Positions 58,555 to 64,000 of a DNA stretch of 64,000 nucleotides are shown one piece after another (position 1 is the stretch's first letter; every line of letters begins with the position of its first letter). The stretch is from Microcebus murinus. Lineage: Eukaryota > Chordata > Mammalia > Primates > Cheirogaleidae. Below the pieces are notes generated by a model, which ran no database searches, was not told the origin of the DNA, and saw only the letters and a program-made list of their open reading frames with translations. The DNA lies in NCBI RefSeq assembly GCF_040939455.1, contig NC_134108.1:12677501-12741500 (forward strand), in the 5' to 3' direction. The position numbers and the translations under genes were made by a program.

Positions 58555-60310
58555 AACAATTGATTGAAAATAGATTGTAATGTGGAATATTTTGAAATGT
58601 TTTGGTTTTATTGATTTTCTCTATTGATTTCCTGTTTTCAATTTCATTGATTCTGCTCTAATTTTTATTATTTCTTTTTTTCAGCTTACTTTGGATGTAA
58701 CTTGCCCTTCTTCTGTAGTTCCTAAGGTGGAGACTTAGATGATTGGTTTTAAATCTTTCCTTTTTCTAATATATGTATTCAATGCTATAAATTTCCCACT
58801 AAGCACTGCTCTTACTGCATCCTGCAAGTTTTAATTGTTGCATTTTCATCTTCACTTTTGTTAAAATAGTTTAAAATTTCTCTTGACATTTCTTTTTTGA
58901 GTCATAGGTTATTTAGAATTGAATTGTTTATTTTTATTTATTTTTAATTTTAAGTTTTGTAGAGATGGGATCTTGCTATGTTGCCCAGACTGGTTTCAAG
59001 CTCCAGGCCTCAAGTGATCCTACCTCCTCAGCCTTCCAAAATGCTAGGATTATAGGTATGAGCAATTATGACTGGCCTTGAAGTATACTGTTTAATCTCC
59101 AAATATTTAGGATTTTCCAGCTCTCTCTCTGTTACTATTTTCTAGTGTAATTTCATTGTGGTGGGAGAACAGATATTGTATTATTTTTATTGTTTTAAAT
59201 ATGTTAAAGTATGTTTTATGAACAAAAATGTGATCAATTTTGGTGAATGCTCCATGTGAGTTTCAGAAGATTGTGTATCTGCTGTTGCTGGATGAAGTTG
59301 TCTATAGTTTCCCAGTTGATTCATGGTGTTTTTGAGTTCAACTATATTCTTACTGATTTTCTACCTGCTGGATCTGTTCATTTATGATAGAGCAGCATTG
59401 AAGTCTTCAACTATGACAGTGTTTTGATCTATTTCTCCTCGTAGTTCTATTAGTTTTTGCTTCACACATTTTGCCTCGCTGTTGATATATGCATACACAT
59501 TAAGGTTTGTTATGTCTTCTTAGAGAATGGACCCTTTTTATCATTATGTAACACCCTTCTTTATTGCTGATAACTTCCCTTGCTCTAAAGTCTACTCTGT
59601 TCAAAATTAGTTACTCCATTTTCTTTTGAGTAATGTTAGCATAGTGTAACCTTCTCTATTCATTTACTTTTAATCTCTATGTGTCTTTATTTTTAAAGTG
59701 GGCTTATTGTAGACAACATATAGTTGGATCTTATTTTTTCTATCCACTGAAAATTTCCATCTTTTAATTGGTGCATTTATAGCAGTGATGTTCATAGTGA
59801 ATATTAATATAGCTGGATTAATATCTACCACATTTATCTTTTTTCCATTGTCACACTTAGTTTTTGTTCCTATTTTTGTCTTCCACTCTTTTTCTGTCTT
59901 TTGTAGTTTTAACTGAACATTTTATATGATGATTGTGTTTTCTCTCCCTTTTCAGCATATCAAGTTGTCTTCCTTGTTTCCTTTTTTTTTTTTTTAACTT
60001 TTTTTAGTGGTTGCCCTAGAGTTTACTATAGCAATATACATTTACAACTAATTGAAGTCAACTTTCAAATAAAACTATACAACTCTATAAATAGTGAGAG
60101 TATATTATAATAAATAATCTTTTACTCTCTGCTGACCCTTTTATCATTGCTGTCATTCATTTTACATATACATAAGCACATATAAACACATAATTGAATA
60201 CATTATTATTATTATTTTGAATAAAGTATTTTCTGTAATATTAAAAATAAAACTAAAAGTTTTAACTTCATCCTCATTTATTCCTACTCTGATACTCTTC
60301 CTTTATGTAT
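58555..60310 (-). mobile_element. L1M ORF2 segment, minus strand
   Basis: Decayed ORF2 in reverse. Recognisable plus-strand blocks are 'ttcagcttactttggatgtaacttgcccttcttc', 'gctataaatttcccactaagcactgc', 'gtgtatctgctgttgctggatg', 'agaatggacccttttatcattatg', 'gtgggcttattgtagacaacatatagttgg' and 'gtggttgccctagagtttactatagcaatatac'. This covers roughly 1.6 kb of the RT/C-terminal coding region. Interrupted by a 7SL monomer at 58931-59077. Numerous stops; no frame survives. Confidence 0.75.
58931..59077 (-). mobile_element. 7SL-derived left monomer (FLAM-like)
   Basis: A T-rich stretch (reverse A-tail) at 58931-58955, then 'ttttgtagagatgggatcttgctatgttgcccagactgg' and 'ccttccaaaatgctaggattataggtatgagc', ending in 'gactggcc'. 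No right-arm segment. Diverged direct repeats flank it (agaattgaattgttta at 58915-58930 and ttgaagtatactgttta at 59078-59094). The host L1 is colinear on both sides. Confidence 0.8.
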
Positions 60311-60864
60311 ATCCAAGTTTATTACCTATATCATTTTTCTTCTTCCTATAAAATTTATATTTAAGTTTTTTCTTGTAAGGCAGTTCTTTCTCAGAATTTG
60401 GTTTCTATTTCTGTAAGTATAATAATTATGCCTTAAAGATAAATACTTATCTTTGTGTCTTTTTATACTATTAGATTGAGCTCTGGAAAATGGTCAAAAT
60501 TAAGTCATTTTTGGATTCTCCACAGCCATTAAAATGGTGCTTTTCATAAATATTTATTTAAATGAATTAATGAATAAGGAATCTAGCTTGGTATGTTTTT
60601 ATTAGAAGCATTTTTTTATATGCCATACTAACTGTACATTTCATACCAACTACCTTACCCTCTCATAGATATATAGAGTTTAGGGGATAATGATACATGT
60701 TTTGTTCAATGGTGAATGATGCTGAAAAGCTTACTTGAACAAAAAGTCAAAATAGCAGATTCTTGTGGCACGGTTTACTTGTGGCTTTAGCTTCCCTATC
60801 ATAAATTCAGTATAATAGCATATAAGATTTCATGTTCCATTGCTTCACTAAATTGAGATCTTTT
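60311..60864. other. Unassigned sequence
   Basis: Nothing recognisable. Confidence 0.4.
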
Positions 60865-60940
60865 ATTTTACATCTCCAATAATACCTGAGAGCATACCTA
60901 AAAAGCAGGTGCTCAGTGAATATTTATAGAAATGGAATGC
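60865..60940 (+). mobile_element. L2 3' end scrap
   Basis: 'tacatctccaataatacctgagagcatacctaaaaagcaggtgctcagtgaatatttatagaaatg' matches the last part of L2 ('tgcctggcacatagtaggtgctcaataaatatttg'). Confidence 0.55.
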
Positions 60941-61059
60941 TAGAATGTGTGCAAATAATTTTTTCAAAGCAGGATAGACAAGAAGATAGTGATATCTGGA
61001 CACTTGGTGAGGTTTTGTTTTCTTATATGGAAACTCAACTGTGGGAGGCTTTTAGGATG

Positions 61060-61215
61060 TATAAATGTCAGCAATCTAATTTTAGAGATAAGGTTGAAGA
61101 AACTGGCCCTGAGGTTGTGACTTGGTTAAGATCATACAGTTAACCAGCAGAAAGAAGGGGCCATAAGCCAGGCCTCTCAGAACTTGGCCCAAAGACTTTT
61201 CCATTCCTTAATGCT
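61060..61215 (-). mobile_element. MIR SINE fragment
   Basis: 'agataaggttgaagaaactggccctgaggttgtgacttggttaagatcatacagttaaccagcag...ggccataagccaggcctctcag' is the reversed MIR core. Confidence 0.65.
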
Positions 61216-62017
61216 CTGAGTTCCAACAAGCAAACCCATGATTGAATCATTTTCAGCAGATAGTTATATTTATCCATAAAAACATCATTTATTTAGCCTT
61301 AAGTTTTTTAGTCTGTCATCAAGGAGATATAAGAATAGAACATTTTATTTTTTTAATCCAGATTATTTTCTCAGTGTCTCCAATTTGACTCAGCCATGTA
61401 TTACTTTTATGGAGTGAATACTTTAGTTTGTCAGTGTAGCTTATGAGTTGTTACAAATTGTTTTGTTTGTTTGTTGGTTTTGCAATCAGAATGAAAGGAA
61501 TGGCTTGCTGTTAGTAATTTGGGGTATGGTTAAACAGGGGTATGCAGATCTTAAAACTGCAAAAGGCGACAACTCACTCACTCTTTCTTAACCAGCTCCT
61601 GAGAGAACATGCTAAGGAAGCATTTCAGATGTAAAAGTGAGCAGCTCCTGGCTATGTAGAAGCAGGACTGGAGGCAGGAAAGACTTTTGATTTTTTTTTT
61701 TTTTTAGTATGACTACAGTCACATCGATTGCGGTAGAGAAATTATTTGAAGTTGATGAAATGAAAGAGGATGAAAGAAAGCTGCTTTTTGGCAGAGAAGG
61801 GTTCTTCCCACACTATGTGCCTCAAACCACAATCACAACAAAACCAAGCCTTCAAGGGTGGTGGAGATACTTTGTTGCAACAGCCACAGTATTTTGCAAG
61901 GATACTGTGCAGTTTCGAGAAAAGCAGTATCAGCAGAAAGGGGGCCTCTGAAACAGACAGATAAGATATTCTAATTTTCTCTGTATAATCAAGACAACTC
62001 TTGGAAGGACTAAGATG
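61216..62017. other. Unassigned; contains an 80-codon ORF behind a T-run
   Basis: No repeat recognised. An ATG-initiated frame at 61709-61951 (80 codons, with a WWRYF segment) follows directly on a T-run ending in AG at about 61691-61707, which would look like a splice acceptor. I recognise no domain, and a T-run may equally be the reverse A-tail of a lost insertion, so I do not call a gene. Confidence 0.35.
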
Positions 62018-62391
62018 GTTTCTTAGACTCTTTACTCTTGCTATTAAGGAATTCCTGAGGCTGGATAATTTATTTAAAAAAGAGGTTTATTTGGCTCACA
62101 TTTCTACCTCCAGTGAGGGCTTTAGGCTGCTTCCACTCATGGGAAAAGGGGAAGCAGAGCCAGCATGTGCAGAGATCAAATGCAGGAGAGAATCAAACTC
62201 TTTTTAACAACCAGCTCTTGTGGGAACTAATAGAGCAAGAACTGACTCCCCCTCATACCCCAGAAAGAGTATTACTCTATTCACGAAGGATCTGCCCCCA
62301 TGACCCAAACAGCACCCAATAGACCCCCTCTCCAACACTGAGTATCAAATTTCAACATGAGGTTTGGGAAACAAATATCCAAACTATAGCA
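62018..62391 (-). mobile_element. Solitary MSTB-type MaLR LTR
   Basis: Reverse-oriented LTR with close resemblance to MSTB. It has 'ttaaggaattcctgaggctggataatttattt...aagaggtttatttggctcac', 'ggctgcttccactcatgggaaaaggggaagc', 'gtgcagagatcaaatgc', 'aacaaccagctcttgtgggaac', and the end 'ttcaacatgaggtttgggaaac...ccaaactatagca'. Nearly full length; no internal sequence. Confidence 0.85.
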
Positions 62392-64000
62392 GATAGAGTG
62401 CCTGAACTAATCACAGGGAAGAGATAAAGACATTTTTGATGAGGGAGAAGTAAGTATATGGTTAGAATAAGAAATTTTTAAAAATTGGTATTATTTTGTT
62501 AACCAAATTGGTAAAGATATAGCTCTTTTGGATCTTGTGGGGAGGCTAATATTTACAAATTCTATTGCAAGTTCAGGTGGAGATATTCTATATTTCATGC
62601 TGTTTGCTTTGAACTGTTTTTTAATAATATCCTGGTAGAAAATAGAAAGAGGTAGGATTTATTTGCACCTTCTCACCATAATTGTGCACATCACTTTAAT
62701 CTATTTGTTTTCATATTTTCAAAATGTGGGTGCACTACTTGCTTTGTACCAAGTAGCACTTATAACAAATTTGAGAACTCAGTTCCTCTGATGTGAAGGA
62801 ATCTTTACATCAACATCATTTCTGTCCATTATTGTGATATCCTTATGAATGTTAGGTAATTAAAATAGAAAAAAATACTTTTCCAAAATATTTCAGCTTT
62901 TCACTTAAATTAGAGGTAATAGTCACATAAATGGAGTCAAACTTTGGTAATGGTCTATAATAACTGGTGTTGTCTATTTGGGCCTTGTGCTAGGGCATTT
63001 CTTCTAGGGAAGAATTGGAAATGTATTATGCACTCCATTGTGGAATTAGTGAGGAAAACAAATACAGGTTTTTGGAAAGAGGGTGAATAGGAAGACCATG
63101 ATCACTGAATGAGAATTAATAATGAATATGTCATTATCAATAACATGAAGAAAAGATAATAAGCAAATTAAGAAAGACAGGAAGTAGTCAGAAGAACATG
63201 GGCAGCTAGATTTGCTAAATCAGAAATGGAGATATTACAAATGGGGTGACTCCAACTTGAAGCTCGTAAACAGGCTAATCCTTCCCCCTCTAATACTGTT
63301 ATATCCAGGAAGCATGGTTTTTAGCTTGGTCTTTTAATTAAAATGTTGCTGTTTTCCCATGGATAGAAACCATACAAATGAGCTGGCAACCTTAATTGTT
63401 TGGCATTTCTTTTGGCTTGTTACTTTCCAAACTTACACAAAGTTTCTTAATATATGTTTAGAGATAAATGTTCAAAATTAAGATATAGAATGATATGCCC
63501 AGGATTAGAGGGTTTTTTTACACAGTCATTTTTAATTAAGATTGTGCATTTTATAAATTTTTACTTGTTATCAAACCAACTGAAATATCTTCAGTGGCAT
63601 AATAATGTCTTGTGGATACTTTTTAATTTTCACATATCTTATCATATGATACATATCTGAAGTTGAAATAAGTCTAACATTTTTATGATATAACTTTGTT
63701 TCATTGTTGAGAAATCTTTCTTGACAATTTAATGAAAAATGCTTACTAACTTAGGTTCTTTTAATGATTTTTAGATTTTTTGCACACAATGTTCCATGTC
63801 AAAGTATACTTTCAAATCTGTTTTTATAGTGAGAAGATCTCTTGGATTGTCATAACACACATTCAAATAAATCTTTGGTAAAAAGTCAGTTTTACCTGGA
63901 AGCTGTCTCATTTGTCTAAAGTTATACTCCCACTCATTTTTTTTCCAATTGGCAAAGAAAATTTAAAAACCTATATTCCTAGGATTGATTATACTAGTGT
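62392..64000. other. Unassigned AT-rich sequence
   Basis: No gene or repeat family recognised to the end of the window; the 68-codon frame at 63454-63660 is low complexity. Confidence 0.4.

Overview
The window looks like primate nuclear DNA, most probably from a strepsirrhine (a lemur or a relative). It holds no protein-coding gene that I can support. It is AT-rich and dense in interspersed repeats. The taxonomic clue is the repeat set. There is a dimeric Alu and there are 7SL-derived monomers, which indicate a primate. Several relatively well-preserved L1 3' ends share a 3' UTR whose tail reads like 'gtaacctaaacatttgtacccc...ataatatgctgaaataaaa', which I associate with lemur/galago L1s. The family names used here are recalled from consensus sequences, not computed.

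Layout. 1-10.4 kb: an MLT1 LTR, an L1M 3' end, an L2 split by a 7SL monomer (with target-site duplication), MIRs, and an old LTR retroelement remnant (LTR plus gag-side internal sequence, 8.7-10.3 kb). 10.4-20 kb: L1M pieces, L2, MIRs and a pair of opposite-facing LTR segments (15.3-16.6 kb). 20.8-25.1 kb: the 5' half of an L1 on the minus strand (5' UTR plus decayed ORF1), then a separate plus-strand L1 3' end. 25-32 kb: mostly unassigned old sequence with L2/MIR scraps. 31.3-34.3 kb: an old local duplication, a twin-primed (5'-inverted) L1, and a younger L1 nested in an older L1. 36.9-40.5 kb: L1M 5' sequence split by an Alu, a MaLR LTR, an L1 3' end and an MLT1 LTR. 41-50.3 kb: old LINE sequence, a second LTR-retroelement remnant containing a scrap of L1 ORF2, and a MaLR LTR. 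51.7-54.7 kb: an L1 3' UTR, a MER5-like hAT element, and a mariner (Hsmar2-like) transposase pseudogene cut off by a 7SL SINE. 56-62.4 kb: a possible LTR, L1M ORF2 on the minus strand with an inserted 7SL monomer, and an MSTB-type LTR.

Nothing here works together as a pathway. The window is a record of repeat insertion and decay. All open frames are short (longest 234 codons, and that one is chimeric L1 sequence beginning with GTG). The most interesting structures are two near-perfect hairpins that look like templated inverted duplications (33.03 and 49.1 kb), the twin-primed and nested L1s, and the mariner whose three catalytic aspartates are all visible although its frame is broken. I found no convincing new biological system.
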